Below, one piece after another: positions 45,948-54,382 of a stretch of DNA of 64,000 nucleotides (positions are counted from its first letter, which is position 1; the number at the start of each line of letters is the position of its first letter). The notes under the pieces were generated by a model. That model had not been told where the DNA came from, did not search any database, and worked only from the letters and a program-made list of their open reading frames with translations. This DNA is from Bacteroides sp. 519 (lineage in GTDB: Bacteria > Bacteroidota > Bacteroidia > Bacteroidales > Bacteroidaceae). Made by a program: the position numbers and the translations under genes. The stretch is taken from the NCBI RefSeq assembly GCF_010500955.1, contig NZ_QVMJ01000005.1, positions 221,704-285,703 on the forward strand. The letters are read 5' to 3'.

Positions 45948-46821
45948 GTTGTTCAAAAATTAAATTGTTACTTATATAAAATTCTCGTTTCTCACTGAAA
46001 TCTGTCTTCGACTCGTTATATCGTTATTGTTTCAAATAGTCACTCCCAAAATGAATTGCTTTTTTGAATACACAAATACCTAATGTTTTAAATTCGCATC
46101 AAACCGATTTGATATATATTCCACTCTTTGCTTTTGTGAATACTTCAAAACCTGTATATATGCTTCATCAAGAACTCATCACATTAGAGTCATAAAAGAT
46201 TGTGTTTTTATGTATTGACTACATTATATCATTGATTTTGTGATGAATTACTGTCGTCTGTATTTCAAGTACGCCACAACGTCCGGTACGTAATTTCTCA
46301 CGACAATCATTCATGGGTTTCACTAAGACAATGACCTCTTATTTTTATGGAAATACAGCATCCTGTTTTCCTATTTCACCAGCAAAGTAAATACATGGAT
46401 TTTGTATAATCCTAATAATCAGACGGCTGTGGTAGTGGTTGGCAGTCAAGTGGTATAGCGTTTGTATTTTAGGAAGAGATTTCCTATCGAAAAATGGGAT
46501 ATTTTCATCCTATTTGGAGAAGATTTTGGTTTTTACCGGCAGTAATTTTTAGCTTTTCAATTTGTTTGTTTTCTATGAAAACGATTTCCGATTTGAGCCT
46601 TCTCTCTTCTTACTAACAATTCTCTTTTCTCCGACTCTTTTCGAATACGTTTTTCTCTCTGATTATCCGCGAAAGAGTAAAAAATACACAACTATTTTCC
46701 GGGTGGTAGTATTTGGCACTCGTTGGCTTAGGTTGTGGCTATCCATCTTATTTTCAATGAATTTAACTTTGCATCGGAATTGTTCATCCCAATCAAAGCT
46801 TGCTTTTTACAAGTTCAGCTA

Positions 46822-46849
46822 ACCCACAAATCCGCACACGGATGTGGGT
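46822..46849. repeat. Inverted repeat near mobA (oriT candidate)
   Basis: ACCCACAAATCCG is complementary, with one bulged base, to CGGATGTGGGT around CACA. It lies about 150 bp upstream of mobA. It could be part of oriT or a terminator-like hairpin; there is no T-run. Confidence 0.5.
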
Positions 46850-46928
46850 GGATTTTGATGTTCAGAAAGAACATGGCAAGGTATGTTTTGAGCAGCTTGA
46901 AATAAATTTCAGCATCTCAAAACCCTTG

Positions 46929-46942
46929 CCCCTCGAGAGGGG
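46929..46942. repeat. 14-bp perfect palindrome CCCCTCGAGAGGGG
   Basis: A GC-rich palindrome standing out from AT-rich surroundings 55 bp before the mobA start. Candidate binding or nick-proximal site of the relaxosome. Confidence 0.5.
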
Positions 46943-46996
46943 AGGAATTATTCCGAAGTCATAATTCAGTAACCATTTTCAAAAACGATTTCCCCG

Positions 46997-47431
46997 ATGG
47001 ATGAAACAAGAAAAAGGAAGGTTGGCAGGCTTCCGAAGAGTGACCCTGCTGTTTTCAGGTACTCAATCAGCCTTAGTGCCGAAGAGCATGATAAGTTCCT
47101 TACGCTCTTCGAGCAGTCGAAACAAAGGGTTAAGGCGCATTTTATTACCTCCTGCATTTTTGGTAAACCCGTAAAAGTGGTACAGATTGATAAGGGGATG
47201 CAGGATTACTATATGCGCCTGACTACTTTTTACGGACAATTTCGTGCAATAGGAACAAATTATAACCAATTGGTAAAAGCTTTGAAGTCCAATTTCTCGG
47301 AGAAAAAGGCACTCGCTTTACTCTATAAATTGGAGAAAGCGACCATCGAATTAGTTGAATTGCAACGAAAAATATCTGCCCAAATCGAAGAATTTGAATG
47401 TAAATATTCCGACTCATGGTTGCAAAAATAA
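46997..47431 (+). CDS. mobA: Mobilization protein MobA (relaxosome accessory)
   Basis: 144 residues: basic start ('MDETRKRKVGRLPKSDPAVF'), 'YSISLSAEEHDKFLTLFEQS' (ribbon-helix-helix-like) and a C-terminal helical part ('FRAIGTNYNQLVKALKSNFS') typical of MobA/MobC-like accessory proteins that bind oriT. It overlaps mobB by 16 bp. Confidence 0.85.
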   Translation: MDETRKRKVGRLPKSDPAVFRYSISLSAEEHDKFLTLFEQSKQRVKAHFITSCIFGKPVKVVQIDKGMQDYYMRLTTFYGQFRAIGTNYNQLVKALKSNFSEKKALALLYKLEKATIELVELQRKISAQIEEFECKYSDSWLQK

Positions 47432-48753
47432 ACACGAACAGTAACCTTTTCAGTACATTATTATATAATAACCAGAAGGTCGAAAACGATGCCGCCAAGA
47501 TTATCCATGCAAATAAGGTGATGCAGGATAAGAACGGAGAGTATAATATGCTACTCTGCAATCAGTCTTTTGCTCCTTTTCTGGCAGCCAACCGGAAGAC
47601 AGAAGAACCGATTTTGCATATATCCATCAATCCGCATCCCGATGATGTATTGACCGACGAACAGTTGATAGACATCGCCGATGAGTATATGCAAAAGATG
47701 GGATTTGGCAAACAGCCTTATATCGTTTTCAAGCATGAAGACATCGAACGGAAGCACATCCATATAGTAAGTACCAATGTGGATGAAGCCGGTAAGAAGA
47801 TTAACGACTTTAATAATTTCCGCCAATCGAAGAAGATAACCGAAGAACTGGAAGCCAAGTACAAACTGCACCCGGCAAGCAAGCGGGATTATTCGGAGGA
47901 AGTTCCCCGATTGAAGAAAGTTGATTATGAATCGGGGAATGTCAAGAAACAGATAGCCGGCAACGTAAAAGCCCTGATGCAGTCTTATCGTTTCACATCG
48001 CTTCCCGAATATCGAGCTTTACTCTCCTTATATAATATAGGTATAGAAGAAGTAAGCGGAGAGGTTCGTAATAAACCGTATCGCGGATTGGTGTACTCTG
48101 CTTTGGATAGTGATGGGAACAAAGTGGGCAATCCGATAAAGTCCTCTTCAATTGCCAAAAGCGTCGGGCATAATGCACTGGTAAAAAAAGTAGCTTCGTC
48201 AGCGAAGATAATAAAGGAAAAGGATATTGCCGAACGTATAAAACCGATTCTTGATACCGCTATCGGCAATTATCGCAATCGCCAATCTTTTGAAGCGGAG
48301 CTTTTGCGTAACGGAGTAAGTGTTGTTTTTCGGGAGAACGAAGAAGGACGGATTTACGGTGCGACATTTATTGACCATGAGAATCGTACCGTACTGAACG
48401 GATCGAAAATCGGAAAGGCATATTCTGCCAACGTATTTCACAGTCTTTTCCATAACAGCATAGCGGATGAACCTTTGGCCAACAATCAGGAAATAAATAA
48501 TATAGAAGAGAGTCCGGCAATATACCTTCCGTTGGAATTAGACATTACGGCAACTCCCAAAGAGCAGGAAGATTTGGAAGCTCCAACCTCAGACTTTTCA
48601 GAAAATGCATATAGACAGAAACCGGATGATACGGATTTTGTCAGTCCATTTTCCCTCTTGGAGCTGCATGGAGAGGATTATGAAGCGGAAAGTTTTGCCC
48701 GCCGGAAAGAAGCGGAAGCCAAACGTCGCAAGCGTAGAGGAAGAAGAATGTAA
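47416..48753 (+). CDS. mobB: Relaxase MobB
   Basis: 445 residues. N-terminal relaxase domain with metal-binding 'FKHEDIERKHIHIVSTNVD' (His107, His114, His116) and 'HISINPHPDD' near residue 68. 'VMQDKN' and 'SNLFSTLLYNNQKVE' are usual N-terminal features of Bacteroidales relaxases. A basic C-terminus ('RRKEAEAKRRKRRGRRM'). It nicks oriT and pilots the strand. Translationally coupled to mobA. Confidence 0.92.
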   Translation: MVAKINTNSNLFSTLLYNNQKVENDAAKIIHANKVMQDKNGEYNMLLCNQSFAPFLAANRKTEEPILHISINPHPDDVLTDEQLIDIADEYMQKMGFGKQPYIVFKHEDIERKHIHIVSTNVDEAGKKINDFNNFRQSKKITEELEAKYKLHPASKRDYSEEVPRLKKVDYESGNVKKQIAGNVKALMQSYRFTSLPEYRALLSLYNIGIEEVSGEVRNKPYRGLVYSALDSDGNKVGNPIKSSSIAKSVGHNALVKKVASSAKIIKEKDIAERIKPILDTAIGNYRNRQSFEAELLRNGVSVVFRENEEGRIYGATFIDHENRTVLNGSKIGKAYSANVFHSLFHNSIADEPLANNQEINNIEESPAIYLPLELDITATPKEQEDLEAPTSDFSENAYRQKPDDTDFVSPFSLLELHGEDYEAESFARRKEAEAKRRKRRGRRM

Positions 48754-48797
48754 TCAATCAGTATATAATTATTTATTCATTTTAAAAACAAAATTTT

Positions 48798-50798
48798 ATG
48801 CAAAACGAAGATGATTTAAGGGGACTCGCAAAGGTGATGGAATTCATGCGAGCTATTAGTATTTTATTTGTTATTATTCACATTTACTGGTTTTGTTACG
48901 AGTATATCCGTGAACTAAACTTCAACCTGTCGGTGGTGGATAAGATACTGTTGAACTTCAATCGAACGGCTGGCTTGTTTTCCAATATGCTGTGGACAAA
49001 GTTGTTTGCCGTGGTATTTATGGGACTCTCCTGTTTGGGAACGAAAGGAGTGAAGGAAGAGAAAATAACATGGCCGAAAATATCTATCTTTGGGATTGTC
49101 GGTTTCTTTCTGTTCTTTCTTAACTGGTGGATACTGGATTTATTTCTTCCACTTGCGGCAAATACAGCCTTGTATATTTTTACATTGTCGCTGGGTTATA
49201 TCTGTATGTTGATAGCGGGATTATGGATGAGCCGCTTACTTAAAAACCGCATGATGGATGACGTTTTTAATTATGAGAACGAGTCTTTTATGCAGGAAAC
49301 CCGCCTGATGGAGAATGAGTATTCGGTCAATCTTCCGACTCGCTTTTTCTATAAAAAGAAGTGGAACAATGGTTGGATAAACGTGGTTAATCCGTTTCGT
49401 GCGACTATTGTACTCGGAACTCCCGGCTCGGGAAAGTCTTATGCAGTGGTAAATAACTTCATAAAACAGCAAATTCAGAAGGGTTATAGTCAATATATCT
49501 ATGACTACAAGTATCCCGACCTCTCCACAATTGCATACAATACGCTGATGCATAACAGAAAAGCATACAAAGTAGAGCCAAAGTTTTTCGTTATCAACTT
49601 CGATAATCCAGCCGGAAGCCACAGATGTAATCCCATAAATCCAGATTTTATGACCGACATATCGGATGCTTACGAAAGTGCCTACACTATCATGCTCAAC
49701 CTCAATAAAACGTGGATTACTAAGCAAGGGGATTTCTTTGTGGAATCACCGATTATCCTGCTTGCAGCAATTATCTGGTATCTTAAAATCTATGATGGTG
49801 GGAAATACTGTACTTTCCCTCACGCCATAGAATTTCTAAATAAGAAATATACCGATATTTTTCCTATTTTGACTTCATATCCCGAACTCGAAAACTACCT
49901 GAGTCCATTTATGGATGCATGGTTAGGTGGAGCTGCCGACCAGCTCCAAGGACAGATTGCAAGTGCTAAAATACCGCTATCAAGAATGATAAGTCCGCAG
50001 TTATACTGGGTAATGACCGGAAACGATTTTACCCTTGATATAAACAACCCTGAAGAACCGAAAGTTCTTTGTGTAGGCAATAATCCGGACCGTCAGAATA
50101 TCTATTCGGCGGCATTGGGCTTGTACAACAGTCGTATCGTGAAACTGATTAACAAGAAAGGGATGCTCAAATCTTCTGTTATTATTGATGAGTTGCCGAC
50201 GATATATTTTAAAGGATTAGATAATTTGATTGCTACTGCACGAAGCAATAAAGTTGCGGTCTGTTTAGGTTTTCAGGATATGAGCCAATTGACGCGGGAT
50301 TATGGAGACAAAGAGGCAAAGGTCGTGAGCAATACTGTCGGCAATATTTTCTCCGGTCAGGTTGTGGGAGATACCGCCAAAACATTATCTGAACGCTTTG
50401 GGAAAGTCTTACAGAAACGCCAGTCTATGACTATCAATAAACAGGATAAAAGCACCACCATCAACACACAACTTGATTCGCTTATTCCTGCATCGAAGAT
50501 TAGCGGACTGACACAAGGGATGTTTGTCGGTTCGGTTTCGGATAACTTCGACGAGCGGATTGAACAGAAAATTTTCCATTGTGAGATTGTTGTGGATAAT
50601 GCGAAAGTTGCTACCGAAATGAAAGCTTATCAAAAAATACCGGAGTTTACCAGTTTTATAACCGCAGATGGGGAAAATGTGATGCAACAGGAGATTGAGC
50701 GGAATTACTATCGCATAAAGGAGGAAGCTCAGCAAATTGTAGATTCGGAACTGGAAAAACTGAAGGATGATCCGAAGTTTAAGGATTTGATAAAGTAG
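48798..50798 (+). CDS. mobC: Type IV coupling protein MobC (VirD4/TraG-like)
   Basis: 666 residues. Membrane helices (about 15-35, 70-85, 95-120 and 125-150) are followed by a cytoplasmic ATPase: Walker A 'GTPGSGKSYAVV' (about residue 208) and Walker-B-like 'KSSVIIDELPTIYF'. It links the relaxosome to the transfer channel. Its last 20 bp overlap the convergent GNAT gene, marking the boundary with the AT-rich cargo operon. Confidence 0.92.
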   Translation: MQNEDDLRGLAKVMEFMRAISILFVIIHIYWFCYEYIRELNFNLSVVDKILLNFNRTAGLFSNMLWTKLFAVVFMGLSCLGTKGVKEEKITWPKISIFGIVGFFLFFLNWWILDLFLPLAANTALYIFTLSLGYICMLIAGLWMSRLLKNRMMDDVFNYENESFMQETRLMENEYSVNLPTRFFYKKKWNNGWINVVNPFRATIVLGTPGSGKSYAVVNNFIKQQIQKGYSQYIYDYKYPDLSTIAYNTLMHNRKAYKVEPKFFVINFDNPAGSHRCNPINPDFMTDISDAYESAYTIMLNLNKTWITKQGDFFVESPIILLAAIIWYLKIYDGGKYCTFPHAIEFLNKKYTDIFPILTSYPELENYLSPFMDAWLGGAADQLQGQIASAKIPLSRMISPQLYWVMTGNDFTLDINNPEEPKVLCVGNNPDRQNIYSAALGLYNSRIVKLINKKGMLKSSVIIDELPTIYFKGLDNLIATARSNKVAVCLGFQDMSQLTRDYGDKEAKVVSNTVGNIFSGQVVGDTAKTLSERFGKVLQKRQSMTINKQDKSTTINTQLDSLIPASKISGLTQGMFVGSVSDNFDERIEQKIFHCEIVVDNAKVATEMKAYQKIPEFTSFITADGENVMQQEIERNYYRIKEEAQQIVDSELEKLKDDPKFKDLIK

Positions 50799-51225
50799 AA
50801 AATGAATAAATATTAAAGCCATTTTGTTCCTCCACAAATGTCCAACCAGTCTTGATATAGTAATAATTAAAATCAATGTTGATTGGACATTTGACAATGT
50901 ATTCAATATCACTAAATTTTTCAAGTAAAAGTCTAAATATACCTTTTTTTCGATAGTTTGGAGATATTGCGAATTGATATAGAGATATTTTATTTACTTT
51001 TTTATTAGGATAAAATCTAAATGCTCCAACTATACATTGTTGATGTATAGAAAAAGCTATAATAATATTGCTTTTTTTAATTGCATATTTTATTCCTAAT
51101 GGGCATAAAAATTCATTATTGTATACAGCTTCATTATGAGATGATAACAACATGCTAAAAAAATTCCTTAATATTATTTCATCTTTCTCTGTAGCCAATC
51201 GTATTTCAATATCTAATTTGTTCAT
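50779..51225 (-). CDS. GNAT-family acetyltransferase, last gene of the cargo operon
   Basis: 148 residues. The GNAT acetyl-CoA motif is in 'ISPNYRKKGIFRLLLEKF' (about residues 88-105), preceded by the beta-4 strand 'NKISLYQFA' and followed by 'YYIKTGWTF'. The last about ten residues are translated from the reverse complement of the mobC 3' end, so the native C-terminus may have been altered at the cargo/ICE junction. It could acetylate (tailor or detoxify) the cluster product. Start overlaps the NadE-like gene by 20 bp. Confidence 0.75.
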   Translation of the reverse strand: MNKLDIEIRLATEKDEIILRNFFSMLLSSHNEAVYNNEFLCPLGIKYAIKKSNIIIAFSIHQQCIVGAFRFYPNKKVNKISLYQFAISPNYRKKGIFRLLLEKFSDIEYIVKCPINIDFNYYYIKTGWTFVEEQNGFNIYSFSTLSNP

Positions 51226-52099
51226 TCAATTTTCTATGTTTAAATCTCTTTGCTTCAACTGTCAGTTTACGCAATTTCATTACAATATTTAATGGTAATT
51301 TACTATATTTACAGACATCTTCATCTTTACATTTTTTAGATATAGCTAATAATGCGATATCAATATATTCTATTTTCAATTTATTTTTTATTTTTAAAAC
51401 ATTTTGATCATCTTCTGTATTGAAAATGCGCTGTTTTTTTATTGGTCCTTCGTTATATATCCAATAGGCTAAATCTTCTAAATCAGTTTGTCCCTCCCAA
51501 AAACCGGCAGAGGCTGGCTGTTTGATAACTTTCTCATTTGTTCCAATATATTCTGCAATTTGCCTTACTTGTGTTTTATATAAATGTACAATTGGTTTAA
51601 GATGTGCAACCCCATCACCAAAGGGGAGGAAAAAGCCAGTTTCATATTCTGTTCTATTAGAAGTTCCAATAACAATATACCCCCTATCTTGATATGTTGA
51701 TAATATGGACGTTCGTATAGAACATTTTGCACGAGATGGGTCCAATAATCCATTCGAATTAAATTCTTCAATAGGGTCTGCCTCTCCAATGGCATGAATT
51801 AAATTGTATGGCAAATCTTCAAGAAAAATTTCGTGTAAAGTTATTCCTAAATCAGAAGCTAACTCTCGTGCATTTGAAATATGTACTTCTTCCATTTCTC
51901 TTTGTATAACGATAAATAATTTTATACGTGATTTATCTATTGCTTTAGCTGTTAAGCGAGCAACTACATCAGAATCAAGACCTCCAGAAATTGCAATAAC
52001 AACTTTATCTTGCCTTACCTTTTTTTTAATAAATGAAATAATTTCAATTATCTTTTGTTCCAATTCTTTTGAACTGTATTTGATTATTAATTCTTTCAT
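51206..52099 (-). CDS. NAD-synthetase-like (NadE family) ATP-dependent amide ligase
   Basis: 297 residues. PP-loop 'AISGGLDSDVV' (residues 37-46), 'GTSNRTEYETGFFLPFGDG' and 'KQPASAGFWEGQTDLEDLA' are clear NadE motifs. NadE adenylates a carboxylate of deamido-NAD and adds ammonia to make an amide. There is no glutaminase domain. In this operon it may instead form an amide on a pathway intermediate; a second NadE for NAD is expected elsewhere on the chromosome. AT-rich like its neighbours. Confidence 0.85.
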   Translation of the reverse strand: MKELIIKYSSKELEQKIIEIISFIKKKVRQDKVVIAISGGLDSDVVARLTAKAIDKSRIKLFIVIQREMEEVHISNARELASDLGITLHEIFLEDLPYNLIHAIGEADPIEEFNSNGLLDPSRAKCSIRTSILSTYQDRGYIVIGTSNRTEYETGFFLPFGDGVAHLKPIVHLYKTQVRQIAEYIGTNEKVIKQPASAGFWEGQTDLEDLAYWIYNEGPIKKQRIFNTEDDQNVLKIKNKLKIEYIDIALLAISKKCKDEDVCKYSKLPLNIVMKLRKLTVEAKRFKHRKLNEQIRY

Positions 52100-52110
52100 A
52101 ATTTACACTG

Positions 52111-52977
52111 TTAAACATACATGATTTTTGCAATACTTATATCTTTGAAGTTGCTATAATTTAGGATAATACCTGTTGAATTTTTGGATATTTTATTTTG
52201 TATATAAAATAATGATATTGGAATATCAGATGTTCCAAAATCAAAATTCAAATATTCAGGGCGATAAATAAACTTTAATTCTTTTAACTCTCTCTGCGCT
52301 TGATTGATTATTTCTTTTGAGTAGTTATTAATGACGCACCAATCAATTTCTTCTATTTTTAAATTATATTTTTTTGCATAATCAAAAAATATAGATCTAA
52401 ACTTTTGATTTACACCAGTATTCTGATATGATTCGATGTTAGAAATTTCATATTGCTTATAGTTTTTTCGCCTTTTATTTGTTACAATAAAAGCACTTGA
52501 AGCATCAGCCCTAGTGTATCCTTTTTCCTTTATTCTTTCTTTTATATTATGAAATCGTTGAACTGTGGTTACAATAGCATTTGAACCATCATTTAGCAAC
52601 ACGTCCAATTCAGATAGAGCTATAAAAAACTCTGCCCCACCAATATGTTGGATACAAAAAGGGATAACATTTTTTAAGTGATTGATATATAATAACTTAT
52701 AAGACGAGGCAGGTACATTTGCCGAAGAAGAAGATCGACAATCTGCCAAATATTGAATCTCCATTTCACCAACAATATTCGATATTAATTCTAGTGATTT
52801 TGAAATAAGCGACTCTGTTTCAGTATCTGCTCTAGGTATTTTGATAGGGTGCTCATTCATATGCTCCATTTGTTTGTATTTGTTATATATATTCTCATAT
52901 ATTGACATCATCTCAGAAAGGTTCTCATGTTCTGTTATCTTTGGTATAAAAACAGCAGGTATACTTATATACAGCAT
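52111..52977 (-). CDS. KAS III (FabH/DpsC-like) fold protein lacking catalytic residues
   Basis: 288 residues, about 40-60 shorter than usual. Thiolase-fold landmarks are 'CIQHIGGAEFFIAL' (where KAS III has the active-site Cys, here apparently Gly), 'IDWCVINNYSKEI' (His position occupied by Asn) and 'FGTSDIPISLFYI' (the GHxGxxD-type strand, Asn/His lost). My alignment is by eye. It would not condense acyl chains by the normal mechanism; it may bind acyl-ACP, act as scaffold or partner the second KAS III-like protein at 63807. TAATG coupling (1-bp overlap) to the preceding radical SAM gene. Confidence 0.65.
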   Translation of the reverse strand: MLYISIPAVFIPKITEHENLSEMMSIYENIYNKYKQMEHMNEHPIKIPRADTETESLISKSLELISNIVGEMEIQYLADCRSSSSANVPASSYKLLYINHLKNVIPFCIQHIGGAEFFIALSELDVLLNDGSNAIVTTVQRFHNIKERIKEKGYTRADASSAFIVTNKRRKNYKQYEISNIESYQNTGVNQKFRSIFFDYAKKYNLKIEEIDWCVINNYSKEIINQAQRELKELKFIYRPEYLNFDFGTSDIPISLFYIQNKISKNSTGIILNYSNFKDISIAKIMYV

Positions 52978-54110
52978 TACATATTTTTTAATTGTGAATA
53001 TATTGCATTTTTATTCTTATCCCACCAACTAGTAATGGAAAAATGTTTTGATAGTTCTTCATAGGTATAATATAAAGAGTCCAAATCTAATGAAGAATAC
53101 TCGCATAGATTTAATGTTTCCAACCATTTTGTTTTACATGAGCAAGTAAAAGAATTAATTTTTTTCAAAATTTCAATTGAACAAGTGGCTCGATATTCGT
53201 CTAATAAACAAATTATCTTATCAAAACAACATGGGCATGTATATGGAGAAGCAATAATTTTAGAAGGATCTGTATAATAATTTTTATACCAAGATATTTG
53301 AGTTTTTTCCAGATAATCAATAGGGACCAAATTTAATACATGGATTAAACTCCAAAGGGATATTGGGTTATAAAAACCTTTCTCGTACAAAACAGCAGAG
53401 AGTGTGTAAGGTTTTACATGTAATGGAAAAATAACAGTATTGTCTGCACCGTATTTATATGCCCATTTTATTGTTTTTACAGCACTTTCAATAGACTGAT
53501 TTTCTGAAAGGAAAGGAATTCCTAATGAAATATTTGCGATTATTTCTATGTCACATTCTTTTAGTAATTTAAATTTTGACATATAATCATTAATATCAGT
53601 TCCCTTATTTAGACAAAAATTGCTAATCCATTGACTGGAAGTTTCTAAACCGATTTCAATTGATATTTTTTTATTAGGAAGATATTCTTTTAGTTCTTTA
53701 ATATTGCTTTTAGTTATTGTATCTACTCTGGTTTCAAAAATAAATCTATCTATATGGGATTTTTTAATTTTGTCATAAATAAAATGGCGGACAGATATGG
53801 GTACTTCATTTGTATCTAAAAAGCTACCGGAAGGAGTTATTGCCAACTCACTAATATTACTTCCGGCTTCATTAATCGCCTGTGATATAGAAGAGATCAT
53901 TTCATTTTCATTAATATTATGCCCTTTTCCATAATTACACATCACACAACCTCCTGATGCATCCCATTGGCAGCCTTTAGTCAAAAACCATATTTCCACA
54001 AAATTTCCCATTTGTGTAATTTCCTTACGTAAAACATATTTCGTATTAATATCTAATCTTTTTCGATCACGATAGATTCTTTGTTGTATGATTTTTAGAA
54101 AATTCAACAT
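52977..54110 (-). CDS. RaSEA-like radical SAM protein, CX7CX2C type (copy 1)
   Basis: 377 residues from ATG 54110 (a TTG four codons upstream overlaps the ACP gene). The cluster motif is 'GCQWDASGGCVMCNYGKG' with Cys at about residues 46, 54 and 57: CX7CX2C rather than CX3CX2C. Then 'LAITPSGSFLDTNEVP' and 'IEIGLETSSQWI'. The C-terminus has 'SPYTCPCCFDKI' and 'CSCKTKW', likely a second metal site. This pattern is that of the TIGR01210 group containing archaeosine synthase subunit RaSEA, which cleaves a lysine adduct. Its substrate here is unknown. It lies next to the carrier protein. Confidence 0.82.
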   Translation of the reverse strand: MLNFLKIIQQRIYRDRKRLDINTKYVLRKEITQMGNFVEIWFLTKGCQWDASGGCVMCNYGKGHNINENEMISSISQAINEAGSNISELAITPSGSFLDTNEVPISVRHFIYDKIKKSHIDRFIFETRVDTITKSNIKELKEYLPNKKISIEIGLETSSQWISNFCLNKGTDINDYMSKFKLLKECDIEIIANISLGIPFLSENQSIESAVKTIKWAYKYGADNTVIFPLHVKPYTLSAVLYEKGFYNPISLWSLIHVLNLVPIDYLEKTQISWYKNYYTDPSKIIASPYTCPCCFDKIICLLDEYRATCSIEILKKINSFTCSCKTKWLETLNLCEYSSLDLDSLYYTYEELSKHFSITSWWDKNKNAIYSQLKNM

Positions 54111-54114
54111 ATTA

Positions 54115-54372
54115 TTATTCAATTAATAGAGAAATATAGTAAGTCAATGTTTCTATTGAATAGAAAATTTTTGAAAAATCATCCACAACGGGATTAAATC
54201 TGAAATCAAATTCATCTTCAAGTAAGACTTGCAGGTTTACAATTGCAATAGAATCAAAAGCTAAATCATTTCTAAGACTTGCATTTACAGATATTTCTTC
54301 CTGGCTCGACAACCAGATGAATTGTTTTTTAATGATTTGAATAATCCTTTCTTCAATATTTTTTTCCTTCAT
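54115..54372 (-). CDS. Acyl/aminoacyl carrier protein
   Basis: 85 residues. Four-helix ACP pattern with the phosphopantetheine site 'LAFDSIAIVNLQV' (Ser41), acidic helix II and 'LLEDEFDFRFN'. It is not the fatty-acid ACP type (DSLD) and lies beside a BtrK-like decarboxylase, suggesting it carries an amino acid thioester like BtrI of butirosin biosynthesis. 10 bp after the decarboxylase gene. Confidence 0.88.
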   Translation of the reverse strand: MKEKNIEERIIQIIKKQFIWLSSQEEISVNASLRNDLAFDSIAIVNLQVLLEDEFDFRFNPVVDDFSKIFYSIETLTYYISLLIE

Positions 54373-54382
54373 TTTTATAATA

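Larger units (their letters stand above)
45957..46996. other. 1-kb non-coding region between traA and mobA, probable oriT region
   Basis: No credible gene on either strand. It separates the divergent tra and mob operons, the place where oriT lies in related ICEs. It contains a hairpin at 46822-46849 and a 14-bp perfect palindrome at 46929-46942, both close to mobA. Promoters for both operons must be here, but I see no full consensus. Confidence 0.6.

Noticed and set aside
46562..46822. 86-residue frame in the traA-mobA gap
   Set aside because: No family match or plausible start context; it lies in the expected oriT region and has an unstructured Phe/Ser-rich product.
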